The notes beneath the pieces are model-generated. The model was not told the DNA's origin. It made no database searches and saw nothing but the letters and a program-made list of their open reading frames with translations. A program made the translations under genes and the position numbers. Of a stretch of DNA of 64,000 nucleotides, positions 30,601 through 43,338 are shown in pieces (within the stretch, counting starts at the first letter, position 1; the number at the start of each line of letters is the position of its first letter). Source of the DNA: Neelides folsomi. Taxonomy: Eukaryota; Arthropoda; Collembola; Neelipleona; Neelidae. The stretch spans positions 1-64,000 of the forward strand of contig JAQGBZ010000179.1 of the NCBI GenBank assembly GCA_034687125.1, in the 5' to 3' direction.

Positions 30601-33600
30601 GCTCATCCTTCTTTATTATCTTTGCTTCTGGACCAAATCGAATGTATTTACTTGACTTCATGGAAATCATTCTGTCATTCAAAATTCATTCAACTTATGG
30701 ATTCTTCAACATTCTTATTCTAATCATTATTCCACTAACATTTCACAATTTAAATTTCCCCTAATGTAAAATTATGATCATATTTAATATACAAATATAA
30801 ATCTCCTATTAATATGATGTGTAACCGAGTCATATGAATTGAGGTTTATAATTTGGCAATTGAGTGGCTCAGAATCGGAAAGGAAATGTTAGTAGAAATG
30901 AAATGAGGAAGTAGGGCACTTCATTTCCCCTTATCGCATTCTTTCATGATCGATCAAACTCGTTAATTATAATTTCATCGGAATAAAGGGCGAGTTGTTA
31001 AGAGCCAATCAATTTGACTAGAGATATTACGCGAACCTTTCTACTTGGAAAATTACAATTTCTCGTTTAAAAAACAAAATCATCTTGTGAACGAACCTCA
31101 GGGATTTATGACATTAAACTCAATGAAAAAAGAAAATTTCAAAATTTTAGGTCTCCCATTCACCATACTCTAAATGTGAGGTCAAGTTGAAGTTGAGAAT
31201 TATGAGGTGCCAGAGGATTGTTGATTGTAATTAAATTGCTCTACATTTCAATCCACCACCTTTTGTTTTTCCTTTGTTTGGAAGGGTGAGATTGGAGGCG
31301 TAATGAGCGAGGTTTCTCCTTACTTTTTGCAATTAATTTACAGGCGGCGGCTCTACATAGGATTCCATGTTAGGATCATAAATATACGCACACATTCCTT
31401 AACACATTCCTTCACTGCTCTGCCTTATTTAAGTTATTTATCATCAGGGGCCCATTGCACAATATTATTTTACTTTTTACTTTGCAAACTTCAAAAGTTT
31501 GCCCAAAGTTATATTTCAACTTTATATTAATATTATTTCTATTAAAATTTTTAATTGTCAAGGAAATTAATTAATTGGACAAACTTAAAACATGATATTG
31601 CAAAGTAAAAAGTGCAAAGTAAAAAGTAAAATAATGTGGTGCAATGGGCCCCAGGTTGAACAAATGGTTCTTCAAGGAAATCTTTTTTCCCTTTAACATT
31701 GAAACATTATCATGTTAAATGTATTTGAGTCAATGGTATTTAATAAATCTCTGTCCACACTAGATTTTACAATATCTCTTTTTGTGTATCGCTATAAACT
31801 GCAACAATTTAAACACGCGGTAAAATAAACAGAGTACATATTTTAATCTAACGGCAAATGTTTATCAATGAGAATTAGATCTGCATATATTGGAATTTAC
31901 GATCCAATGGAGGTGAAATTGATTCTGACTTTCATAATGAGAAAAGGCGTGGTGTGACGTTAGAAGAGAATTGACGTTGGAAGGTCATTTGTCTCCTTGT
32001 ATGTATGGAGTTAAGGTAGAAGGGAAATGAAGAGAGTTTGGGAGGAAGGGCTACTTTGAGAAACTTCTATTAATATGATCAAACATTTTCATCTTGATTT
32101 CTGGAGGGTTGAGAGCTTTGTAAAGTGAATGGATTGATGGATAGGGAAAAGGGAGTTCTCTCATCCTTCCGTGTCATGAGGAGAACTCCGAAGGGGGAAT
32201 GCTGAAAGGGAGAGGAGGAATGCGAGGAACAGTTTTTTTTCATCCCACTTCGCATAACATTCATCGCCCTGGTACATTCCATGTTTTTTATATATCACCT
32301 TTGGTTAATTTATTTAAGCGCGGGTTTTAAAATCAATTCCATTAATTTTTAGTAATTCATCTCTCTCTCTCAATTTCTAAATGATTGTGTAGTGTAATGG
32401 CCATGCCCCAATGGGGAATGATAAAAGAAGAGAGAATTTTCCCAGCTCCTCTTTCAATCTCACCTAGACAGAGAGAAAAGGTAAAAAAGATGAGGGGGAT
32501 AAAAGGCGATGAAAATGGATAATGAATAATGAGTTCTACTACCTGTGTAGTCTGATTATGAGAGCCCATTTAATTTGTAAAGCCCTACTTTCTAATATCT
32601 TCATTTTAATGAGATCCGTCCGGATTGTTTTGGGAGGTTTAAGGGGATTATGAAAGGCTTTTTTACTTATCAAGGTGAGCGATTGAGAAATGATTTAAAA
32701 ATGCGGAAGAGTTCGGCGGGAGATTCAACGATGTGGTTTTGACTACAAAGACCTGGTCGGAAGGGAGAGTTTCCTTGAGAGACCCTCAGGATATTCGGAG
32801 ACTTGTTCCCTTCAGGCGATGCGATCGCTCAAATTCTCCGCGACCTCCAAACCCACAATCCTCTTCTCCGAACCTCCCCAACGACCCTTCAATCCACAAT
32901 TGTGATGATAATATACTCAACTGGGACGATTTAACTAATGGGGATTAGGAAGGGACATTTGAGACATTTGGGCGTGAGTTGGATTTGGTGGTTTATTGAA
33001 ACACTTTTTCTTTAATGTGAGATATTAAATGAGTGTTTGGTGGGGTCTCCGGGGAGGTGGGAGAAATGAGACTAGAGACAGGTTCATCGGCTTACTTACT
33101 ACCTTCATAATCAAAGAGGCGTCGTTGTAGGACAGAAGTATAATTAACAAATTTTATGCTGGTTCCTCAATGAACACACGTTATGTATAGTACAAAGATC
33201 AATTTTGATCCTCCGCCCTGTTGGTGAACTTCTTGCTCACTTCATTCTTCCGCTAACCTCTTCTGTAATCATTGTTTATATCCGTATCGATTCCAAAGTC
33301 ATATTACTTGTTGTGCCACAGCTCCAATGTTCCTTAACATGTACGTGTTTAAATGTGTTACGTTTTACACGGGTTGAATATGGAAATGAGATTTTGACTT
33401 GTAAATTACTCAACTGATTTTTAATATATTCATAGTTGTTCACAACTTGTTGATTTTCTTTAAATTTTAAATAGCTCGACTTGACTTAAATGTTATGACT
33501 TATGAGGAACAATTTATCCTACTTTGGTTTCCATGACATAAATAATGGACATTTGAGTGAACCATAAATTCATTTTTTCTCCTACCCACGTGTCAATTCT

Positions 33601-36600
33601 GGCAGAGTGGATTGAGAGGAGGAAAGCGTCTTCGGTCCCATGAAGAAATTGAGGGATTGAGGAGCCGATGACGTGAAATTGTCAAATTATTTTGCAAACC
33701 CTCAATTCCAAAATTCTGACCATGGAGGTCTTGTATTGGAGATGGTGAGATTCCTGAGAGGAAATAACTCAACCATGGCGTCGTCACAATGATAAAAATG
33801 ACTTCCGTCCAACCACCACACCCTTCTTCTCAAATGAGCCAGCGGTTGACATGAGATTCTAATGGCTAATTTCCTCCTCCCATTAAATCAAACAACTCTC
33901 AGAACTCTTTCTTATTGAGCCTCAACGGAGAAGTCCAATAATTAACACGTGTCAGAATCACTTTATGGAATGTCCATGGATACAATAAACACAAGCTTCT
34001 CAATCTCTTGCTAATTTTTTTTTCGTCTTCCGCATGCAGCTTCTTTGTTTTTATAATTAATGTTCTTTGTATTTGAATACACATAGACCGTAGGTGTTCC
34101 TATATTTCCTTCATACTTATAAATGGTCTTTGAAAGACATTTGCCATATTTCACAAGTGGTGTATTTGAGATTATTTTAAAAATTGGCGTCATTTTGACT
34201 TTGAATTTTAAGTGTCGGTGGAACAAAAGTTTAATGGTTGTAGGCCAAGAGTCTCATGGCTTGTTTTTCTATTTATGCCCATTCAAATTTGATTGATTTA
34301 GGGTCTCGAGAAAAGTCTGTTTCTTGTTTCTTTTCTTCCGCTCCCACTTGGTCAGTTATTTTAAATGGAGAGATATTAAAGAGTTATTCATGCGGCATGC
34401 ACCAAGCATCCATGCCATGTGGGACCTTTAAAACCCTTTCGCCCCAAAACACACACGTGTACTTGATATTTACATATAGTTTAATACTCTGATTTATGGA
34501 TGATGTGTACTCATACATGTATTTGCATTTAAGATATTTTATGGTTTATATGGTATATCCAGTTTGAGCGTTTTTCCATCAAGAGGTTTCAATTTATATG
34601 AAAAGTGGTTGTTTTGAAAAGCAAAGGGCTTTTTTGACCTCGAAATGATGGTATTTATAGGTTTTGTGTAATAGTAAAAGCTTTTATTATCGTTCCTCCT
34701 CCTGATTCAGATTCCTCGCCCTTTTCTGTCAATATTAATTTTAAAGCTATTGTTTTGCTACAGCTGGATCTGCAGAACAGACGTATTTAAAAGTATTATT
34801 AGTTTGGGTATAAAAGTTATTTTTCTTCTCTGCCTCAAGGGCCATTATAACTCTACATGGAATTTAACGATCGATGTAAAAACATGAGTTTTATTTAATC
34901 TAATAATATAAATCGTAATAATAGAGAATGAGCTTAAATAATGTGGAGTGAGAAATTTAGAAACCGCAGGATTTTACGGAAAACTCCATGGCTCATTTAG
35001 CTAATGATGAATCCTAGCGGTTTGAACGTTCTTGTTTGTGAATCAGAGACGGATGAAAGCAGTTTATTAGCCAAAGGCGTGAGGTGGAAGATGGAAGGAA
35101 AAGGGAATTGTTCTCGGGAGTGGAACTTGATGAGGCGTTGAGGAATTCCAAGAAGGCATCTTTTTATTCCTTCAACCGGCATTTCCTCAACCACTCATCA
35201 CTTTCAATATTCGGATGTCTGAGAGTTTGGGAGGATTTAAAAGAAGAACATGGGAATGACAATAAAAAGGGGAGGGAAATGGACCGCTAGTTGAGCAAAA
35301 TTGTTAAGGATTTCTCTAATGTCCAACGAGGGTTTCACTCGACATCTTGACCTTCCTTCACATATGGAGATGTTTAAAATGGCGGGATGGAATAAAATCT
35401 TGACAGGTGTCATATTTTTATTCAAAATCCTTCTGGTTATTTATTCCTGATTTTCCACTTATTTGGAGAGCCTTGTTAGCGGAAGGCTCGGAGGGTCGCG
35501 AATTCCAATTAAGCCATAAGACATTTGATATGAGGCGGAGAGTTACGGGTTGTGAAGAATCGCGGAGGGTATTAATATTGTTTTTCTTTAATGTTTCTAG
35601 TGCTGTCGAGGGCTCAACGAGGACTCGCCGCTTCCCTCGAAAAGTTCCACTTTGAGTGCATTGGGAACAATCAGACGGACGACGAGATTGTAATTGCCCA
35701 ATCGCTCCGAGAGTTCGGCCTCCTCATTTCTGCCATTGAAGATGAGCGCGATAGGATGGTGAGTCATTGTTTTCATCCGAGATCAACTCATTAGACGTCA
35801 ACGCGGTTTTTTACTCATATGAAAAACCTATGTCCCTTTGCCCTCAAATATTAAAAAAACATCCTCAATAAACCATAGTTGTTAGACGCTTATAGAATTT
35901 TTCATTGTAGTTATCATATCCAACTTGTTTCTACTTGGTACATATTACTATGCAGCTTAATACATACATCTTACTATACTGCAGATATTTATATAAGTAT
36001 GTATATTTATATGGCCATTACAACTTCACGCTGACTTTGAGTAAATTGTTGTAGCAACAATGAAGCTCATCTTCGTGTTTGCAGCTCGTTCCTCCAACAC
36101 GCATTTGACATTCTTTTCAATGGCACTGATGTACGGACACATAACTGATATTTAACTATATTATGTGAGTAGAATAAACAGAAGGATAGGATTGAAACAA
36201 GCAAATTAAATTGAAATGTATTACTTTGTGTTTATAAGAGTTGTAAGATTTAAAAACAAATTTTGTTTATCTTTTTAAGGCATATTGTTATTGTTGGTAG
36301 ATAATTTTTTTTACTTTCGTTATTGATATGTATTGAGGAGACCTGGTTTTGATCAATTTGTGAGAAAGGAGGGATATTTTGTGAGTTTGTTTGTGAGGAT
36401 TTGTGGCCTCTAGGCGCCGAAGGAATACTTTTTCTCTCGACACGTGAATGAGGACAGAGTGCGAAAAAGTAAGAATCCATTAGGAGAGATGAGGGTTCAA
36501 AATTTGTGGTTTGGAGGGGCCGAGCGAGTGAGTAATTGTAAGCACCAACTTCCCCTGTGGCCGACTCCAAGGAATCCACACAGAGAGAAATCCTCTGGAA

Positions 36601-39600
36601 TGAGGCTTTTCCAATAGAGAGATAATCACCAGGTATTTATCTACCCCTACCATTTACAATGTCTGATGACAAGCTTAAAGGTCTTGGACACCTTCAATTC
36701 ATTACCACATTCATATCTTCCCCCTTACAAACCGCGACTCATTAGGAGATTTATTTCTCTTTCCTTGTATTTAACTGTAGATTTGGGGGATGGTGAGATT
36801 GAGGGCAAGAAGGGACAATGAAAGTGTCGTCTGTTTGGATAAGAATTAAACAACCTTTACTTTGTGTACTTCTTTTTTTCACATTATAGTCATCACTTGA
36901 TAGCTATTAAATAGAGACGAGGGAAATTTAGAGAGGTTCTTTAAATCCCATTTACAATTCTTCTATGGATTTTCACAACTTTAATCCTTTCCTTGGAACT
37001 ATGAAATGATTGAAGGAAGTTCTAAATGCATGTTTTGTCAATTTGTTTTTAGCTGGAGAAGGCGAATGATCAATTCATCAAGCCGTTAGATGACTTTCGA
37101 AAGAAGAAGATTGGAGTTGTAAAGGTGAGTCAATTTTGGATTTATAATGGTAATAAAAGGTTCGTGTTTAAGGTAATTGTTTTAGGATCGATGTGACATG
37201 ACCAATGAAAGGCAATTTATAAAAGAGACACATGATGACATACACTAACATGGCTCATGAATGAACTACAGTGGAGGTCCTGGGGTGAAGGATAGATGAT
37301 AGGAATTTATATTATGTACAATTAAAGGAATTAAATTATTAAGCACAGTAAATATAAAACAATGGTTTGACAATCATCCTCAAACGTTGGATTTTTGAAC
37401 TTCTTTTATGAAGTGCGAGGGAATTGCCTTCACTGGTTTTTGATCAAAGGTTCCTGTTCCTTGAGCAAACATATGGAAAGTATGTCGGGGCTCCACCGGC
37501 CTACTAGAAAGAGGAAAGTAGGTGGACAGAGAGATCGGCACAAACACCTTCGTCTACAAGACCTGATCCTTCCAACGTGCAACTCCGATTCTTGCACGAT
37601 TTGAGAACTACAGAGGCTCTGGGATAATATGGATCATTGGGTCTTCCTTATGTAAGGACGTGAGGAGCCAGTTTCGCCACATCCTCTTTCAACAGCCTCT
37701 ATGATTACAGAGGAACTTAACCTCCTGCTGGACCGCTTTTAATTATCTCTTCAGTCCAAACCCCTCATTTGGGAACCTAAATGCTGCTCAAGTTTTTTTA
37801 ATTTAATTGTGTATTAATTTTATTATTATTTGAAGCTCGGATATTGAATTTTGGATGTGAGCGTCGGTTGGGAAGCGATATGGGATTTAAAAGGTCATTT
37901 GGATGCGTAATATTTAATATTTATATATTGAATTACACCACCACCAACCCAAGTGTGGTTTTATGACCGTGTGTAAAGAGGCATTTACGAGGAGTTCCCG
38001 AGCAGTTCAGATCTCCTATTTGTATATGTAGGTAGTATGATAGCGGAATGTTTACGTCGTTTTTATTTCCTTTTGATATTTATTGCATATTCACTCTCAA
38101 GATTTAGAGACTTTTTTTTCACCAACTTCCAAAAAATAATTATTCAAATATGTTAAAACGATTTGGTCTTGAAAGTTCCTCATGAATTTTGCATTTTTCT
38201 TTACAGGATGGAAAAAAGAAATTTGAGAAACAAACCACAAAATTTTGCCAAAGTCAAGAACGTTACCTGAACTTGTCGACGAAGAAACAAGACGCCGTGC
38301 TGCAAGAGGCGAGTCTCGTGCCGAGCTCAATTTATACCCTTTCATATTTATGACTTTTCAGGATCCCGAGGTCCACTAAGGTTAAATTTGCATGTAAGGA
38401 GGTCGAGTGAGATTGAGTCATTTTCTTTAAATGTCTTGACAAGTTTGACATGACCAAGACAGTAAATAAATATAGGCCGTTTGTTTACTCCGATGAATAG
38501 AAATAATTCAAAGATGTTTCCCGGGTAGGATCAAATTCCCAGATTGGGTCTAATACGTCTTTGAGTAGATGGGTAGATGAGCCGGAGATGTTTCGGGGTG
38601 AATTTTACCCATGTTGGTAGGAAGTGCGCATCAAATCGATATCATCACTTTGAGACCCTCCAGTTGAACGTAGGGTTGAAAGGACGCATGACATTTATTT
38701 CTCTTGTATGTAAACTCAATTCCACTTTGGGATGAACAATCACTCATCTCATTTATTCCCACATTCCGCCCCAATTCTTCCTCAATGGCCCACCACCCAT
38801 CAGTGAAAAGAGTTGAGATTGGTAATTGACCAGTCAAGGGCATTGGACATACATTCTGGGTGTATTGTGGAACCATCTGAGTTTCAATTCTATTCCTGGA
38901 AATTCCCTCGGACTCGGAGAGTGTGAAGTGATAAGTGGAGAGACACATTCTTGAAATCAACGCACGATGAGATCCGCATGAAGATCCGTTCAAAATGACC
39001 AACATTGCGATTTTCTTTCCTCACTCCCAAGGTAGGAAATGGTCGCTTTGGTCAATTCACAGTATTTCCTCTTCGACCATAATTGAGAATGAAGTTAAGG
39101 AACTTTATGAGGAAAAGTGTTAAATTAATTCTCATTGAATTTATATAAAAGGAATTAAGTATATAAGCTACTTACTTAAGTAGCATTTGTAAAGGAAAAA
39201 ATCATTACATTTTAATTATTTTTTGTTTTTAGTGGTTTTTTACTTGAAATTGGGCATTTAATTATGATAGAAAATGGATAAGATTTACATATTAGGGAGG
39301 TAGAAGAGTGAAGGTGAAACTATGTAATTAGAGATTATTGATACATTGGAATGTCTTTACTTTGTCATATCTCTCACTTTCCGCCAGCTTAAGTATGTGG
39401 TGGTAATTAATTAGTGATGATAAAATGAAGGAAATTGTCCAACTCGACTTTCTTGAAATGCAAGAATGGGGATTTTAGTTGATGAAAGAAATGGTCGGAA
39501 GAGGATTCTCGGGTTTCACAATCTAATGACTTCTGGTCTTCCCCAAAACCCCTTTTTACTCCATTTGGTCATGTGTGGGAAAGGGTGATGGGCCGAGGTT

Positions 39601-42600
39601 TTTATTACTGATGGGATTAAAAAAATGAAAGAACGGATTTTTTCTCTCTTTACAGGCCGACGCATCGCTCGAGATGGAGCAAAGGCACTTTTGTCAAGCA
39701 AGCCTCAAATATGTGTTCCTGCTCCAAGAAGTACAAGAGTGCAAAAAATATGAATTTGTTGAAACGGTGAGGGATTTACTGGCCAAAGAGGGCGAGGCTT
39801 AATGGAGGATGATTATAATTTGAGTTTTCTATGGCAGCTCCTTGGGTTCATGTACAGTTGGCTCACTTTCTACCACCAAGGGCACGAAGTGGCTACCGAC
39901 TACAAACCTTACATGACTGATCTTCAGAAGAGAATCCAAAATGTATGGAATCCCCTCAGCGCCCCTCTTTTTTAATCTTTTTTTCTCCTTTCCAGACAAG
40001 AGAAAACTTTGAAACGACGAGAGATCAAACGAAATCACTAATGAACAAAATGCTAGAAATCCGAAAGTCTGTAAGTGCTCAGACATATCCAATTTCTCTT
40101 TTTGTGATTCAAATGATTGGAGTCATTAGAACCAATTGGGAATCAATTGGACCACACGTACATTCTCATTGTATTTATTCAATCCCAAATCATACATATA
40201 TACATATATATACAAATAAAACATAAGGGTTATTTCCTAAGGATGGGATAAAGTCATATTTTAAACCGCCACCTTGTCTCAGTCCTCATTGAGTGTCGAG
40301 AATACGGTAATAGACGCGGAGGATATTTTATAACCCTGGTTTGTAATTCCAAATCCCTACCAGTTTTCCTTCATTTGAATATCACAACTGCATTTTGGAG
40401 ATCCGACTCAAAGGAGATGGGAGAAGTACATGAGAGATGTTTGAGAGGAGAAGATAATGAGTTGGAATGTCTGAATATTTGTTTTTTTATTCCAGAAGGA
40501 CCCAGGTAGCCTTGACAAAATGTATACGCGGCAGGGATACCTCTACCTGATGGAAAAGAGTAAGTCCTTTTTTTACCACCCTCTTGGCATCTCTTTGGTA
40601 GAGAGTCCCGTACGAGATCCAAAGATGGGACTCGGGGAGTCTTCAGTGCTCTAATTGCTCCTTTTTTTGTTGCAGAGGCCCTCGGGACGACGTGGAGCAA
40701 GTTCTACTGTATGTATGAGAAGGCTACGAGGAAGTTCTCGATGATTGCTTACAATCAGATTTCAGGGAAAATTGTAAGGGCTCATTGTCTTCACTATCTT
40801 TTTCAATATGAATTGAAATGTGTAGACTCCTTTGTCTATATGTTTTGATGGTGATATTGAAAACGGGGGTTTATGAGAATAAAAACATCATTTGATATCC
40901 ATTAGACTGGAACTGATGAAATCCTCCTTAAATCCTGCATTCGCCGGATGTCAGACTCGATTGACAAGAGGTTCTGCTTCGACCTCATTGCCGAGAATCG
41001 TCCTGGAGTTGTTTACACCCTTCAAGCTCTGTCGGAAGAGGATCGGAGATTATGGCTTGACGCCATGGACGGCCGAGAACCTGTAAATTTCATAATCAAT
41101 TAATTTTTAATATTAAATTCCTTCTTATTGTAAGCTATAACATAGTAGAGTATATTTAGTTTAAAGTCATTGTGGATAATCTGAGTTAGGTGTTGACTAA
41201 ATTACTTCTTTTTTAGACCTATGGGCAGCCGGGGAAGGTATCGAAAGCGGAAGAGACGTGCTTGGACGAGTTCGGAGTTTCCTTCGTCCAACAATGCATT
41301 GGAGAGCTTGAGGCTCGCGGGTTGGAGGAACAAGGGCTTTATCGTCTAGTTGGGGTCACCTCCAAAGTAATGAAGCTTCTGACCCAAGGACTCGATCGGA
41401 GGAAGAGCGACAAACTTGCCCTGTCCGATCGCTGTGAATGGGAAACGAAGACCATCACCAGCGGCCTCAAAACTTACTTCCGGAACCTCCCTGAACCCAT
41501 CATGACCTTCAGATATCACGAAGCGTTTATCGCCGCTGCAAGTGAGAACCACAGCCGGATCCGAAAATCTTTATTTTCTCTTTGCCTTATTTTTATTTTT
41601 GTCTGTAGAGCAAGAAACGAGAGTACAAAGAATATCAGATGTTCACACGCTCGTCCACCGCCTTAGTCCTCCAAACTTCCGAATTTTGGACATCCTCATT
41701 GCTCACTTACAAAGGTGAGTTGAAAATGGGCATTGTGAATTCCTGATCTTTACCTATTTTGTTTTGTTCAGTATTGCTGCCAAGTCTGAAAAGAACAAGA
41801 TGACTGTGAGTAATTTGGGGGTCTGTTTTGGTCCGACGCTCTTGAGACCTGAAGAAGAAACCGTTGCGGCCATCATGGACATCAAGTTCTGCAATGTCGT
41901 TGTCGAGATTCTTATTGAGAATTATGAGAAGGTATTTTCCCTTCATTGTTTACATCATCTTTTGATGAATGTGAACAAATAGTCATTTATTATTTTGTTA
42001 ATAGATTTTCAAGAGTAAGCCGCCACCGAGTGAATTGCCAAAAGAGGTTCCTTCCGTGCCGACCGCTGCGGTTCCGAATCACAGGACCCAGCCAAGTCCC
42101 ATTAAACACGTCAGTTTCCACAACCTCCTTTTTTGTATTATGGCCTGGCCATAGATTAATATTTAATTACAATTTATTTTTATCATGTTTTAGGGAAGCT
42201 CGTACGCTGGGAGCGATGGATCTAAGGGGTTGTATGGGGAGACGACCAGGTCGTGGGAAGCAATCTCACTCAATGCAACGGGCCTTGGGCTTCATTATCC
42301 AGGAGGGAATTCGGTTCATTCCTCCTCCCATTCCAGTTCTTCAAATCAAAGTGGCGGGGAGCATCCGAACAATTTTCATATGGGATCCCATTCTTCGATT
42401 CCCGAAAGGGACGTAGGACCCACAAACCCAGCCAAGATAAGCAGAGTCGGTTTGGTCGAGAGCAAAGGGAACAGCTACTCTCAACCTTTCCTCGACAATC
42501 CTGGTAAGATGGCGAATATTTATAAAAAAAAGAAAATTCTCATTGGCTTAAATTCTTTATTTATCATTATTTTTTTAATTACAGATCAAGTAACTTCAAA

Positions 42601-43338
42601 TAGCAGCAGCTCAAGCGAGTCTGTGGCCTCGTGGCCGGGACATCCCCCAGCAATTGGACATCCCCAGCCACCTCCTTATCAACCACCACCAGAACTCCAT
42701 GTTACCACCAATGGAAGAGAATATGGTTCAATGTCAAGTATGATTTTAAATTAATTTTTTTTAATTTAATCAATTGAATTTGATATTTATTTATTTTAGG
42801 AGCCATAAAGAGTTATTCATTGATGCAACCTTCAAGTCCGTCAAAGTTTGATTACCAGATGTAAGTTTGATTATTGGGTAGAAAAGTTTAGCTCTTTAAA
42901 AATTACTTGCATAAACTTACTCACCAATTACTATTATAAAGACAGTTTTTATCAGTCGAAGTCATATAATATAACCATATTTAAATATATTTTAACAATT
43001 CATAGTGATGATATTAATATGATTTTTATATTTTAGGAAATGTGCAAGGACACTTTACACTTGTATTGGAGAACATGATCGCGAGCTTTCATTCGAGCCA
43101 AACGAAATTGTTACAAATTGTGAGTTACATTCATACAAGTCAAATGATTATTTAACTTTATTTAATTAAAAGCCTGAAATATGAACGCAAGGGCAATAAA
43201 CGATATGGAGATTTTTAATTAAATGATGTTTTTATTGTAATTTTAGTGCGACCTTCTTGTGAACCAGGGTGGTTAGAAGGAACTGTTCGTGGGAAAACAG
43301 GACTCATTCCGGAAAATTACATTGAGCCACTCTCATAA
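27645..43338 (+). CDS. Graf: GRAF/oligophrenin-family Rho GTPase-activating protein, 836 aa
   Basis: Nineteen coding exons: 27645-27798, 35601-35758, 37053-37124, 38207-38308, 39656-39766, 39838-39942, 39996-40070, 40496-40559, 40676-40773, 40906-41082, 41217-41541, 41609-41714, 41772-41931, 42005-42109, 42194-42503, 42585-42737, 42800-42860, 43037-43119, 43247-43338. The family bends membranes and inactivates Rho-type GTPases at endocytic and adhesion sites. Domains: BAR about 1-250 (starts [16 protein letters not shown]), PH about 265-370, RhoGAP about 385-570 with the arginine finger in GLYRLVG (about Arg415), a Ser/Pro-rich linker about 575-778, and SH3 about 780-836 (ends [12 protein letters not shown]). 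This is the order in ARHGAP26/10/42, which have the SH3; oligophrenin-1 lacks it. Exon 4 uses a GC donor (GAG|GCGAGT). The exon holding the ATG starts at 27609 after a TTTCAG acceptor, so an upstream untranslated exon exists. Confidence 0.96.
29330..29345. repeat. 16-base perfect palindrome
   Basis: TTCCCTTATAAGGGAA is self-complementary. It lies in the long RhoGAP intron. It may be a dimeric protein site or chance. Confidence 0.6.
31447..31652. mobile_element. Small MITE, about 206 bases, hAT-like ends
   Basis: The left end GGGGCCCATTGCAC and the right end GTGCAATGGGCCCC are inverse. The inverted repeat continues inward for about 40 bases through a TTATTTTACTTTTTACTTTG stretch. There is no coding capacity. 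The left end is preceded by CA, giving a CAGGGGC-type terminus common in hAT elements. A clear target-site duplication is not visible, so the exact ends and superfamily are uncertain. Confidence 0.7.

Larger units (their letters stand above)
27799..35600 (+). other. First coding intron of the RhoGAP gene (7.8 kb)
   Basis: A single intron inside the BAR domain. It is less AT-rich than the 0-13 kb region and holds many short spurious frames on both strands, none with family resemblance. It includes a small MITE at 31447-31652 and a perfect 16-base palindrome at 29330-29345. Its length and composition suggest regulatory content, possibly an internal promoter, but I see no direct evidence. Confidence 0.6.

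Noticed and set aside
32733-32948. 71-codon plus frame ending [11 protein letters not shown] in the long intron
   Set aside because: Slightly protein-like but without splice sites in phase with RhoGAP exons 1 and 2, which already join in frame as in other GRAF proteins.
38631-39005. 124-codon minus-strand frame in a RhoGAP intron
   Set aside because: No recognisable motif and lies within a well-supported intron; likely chance.
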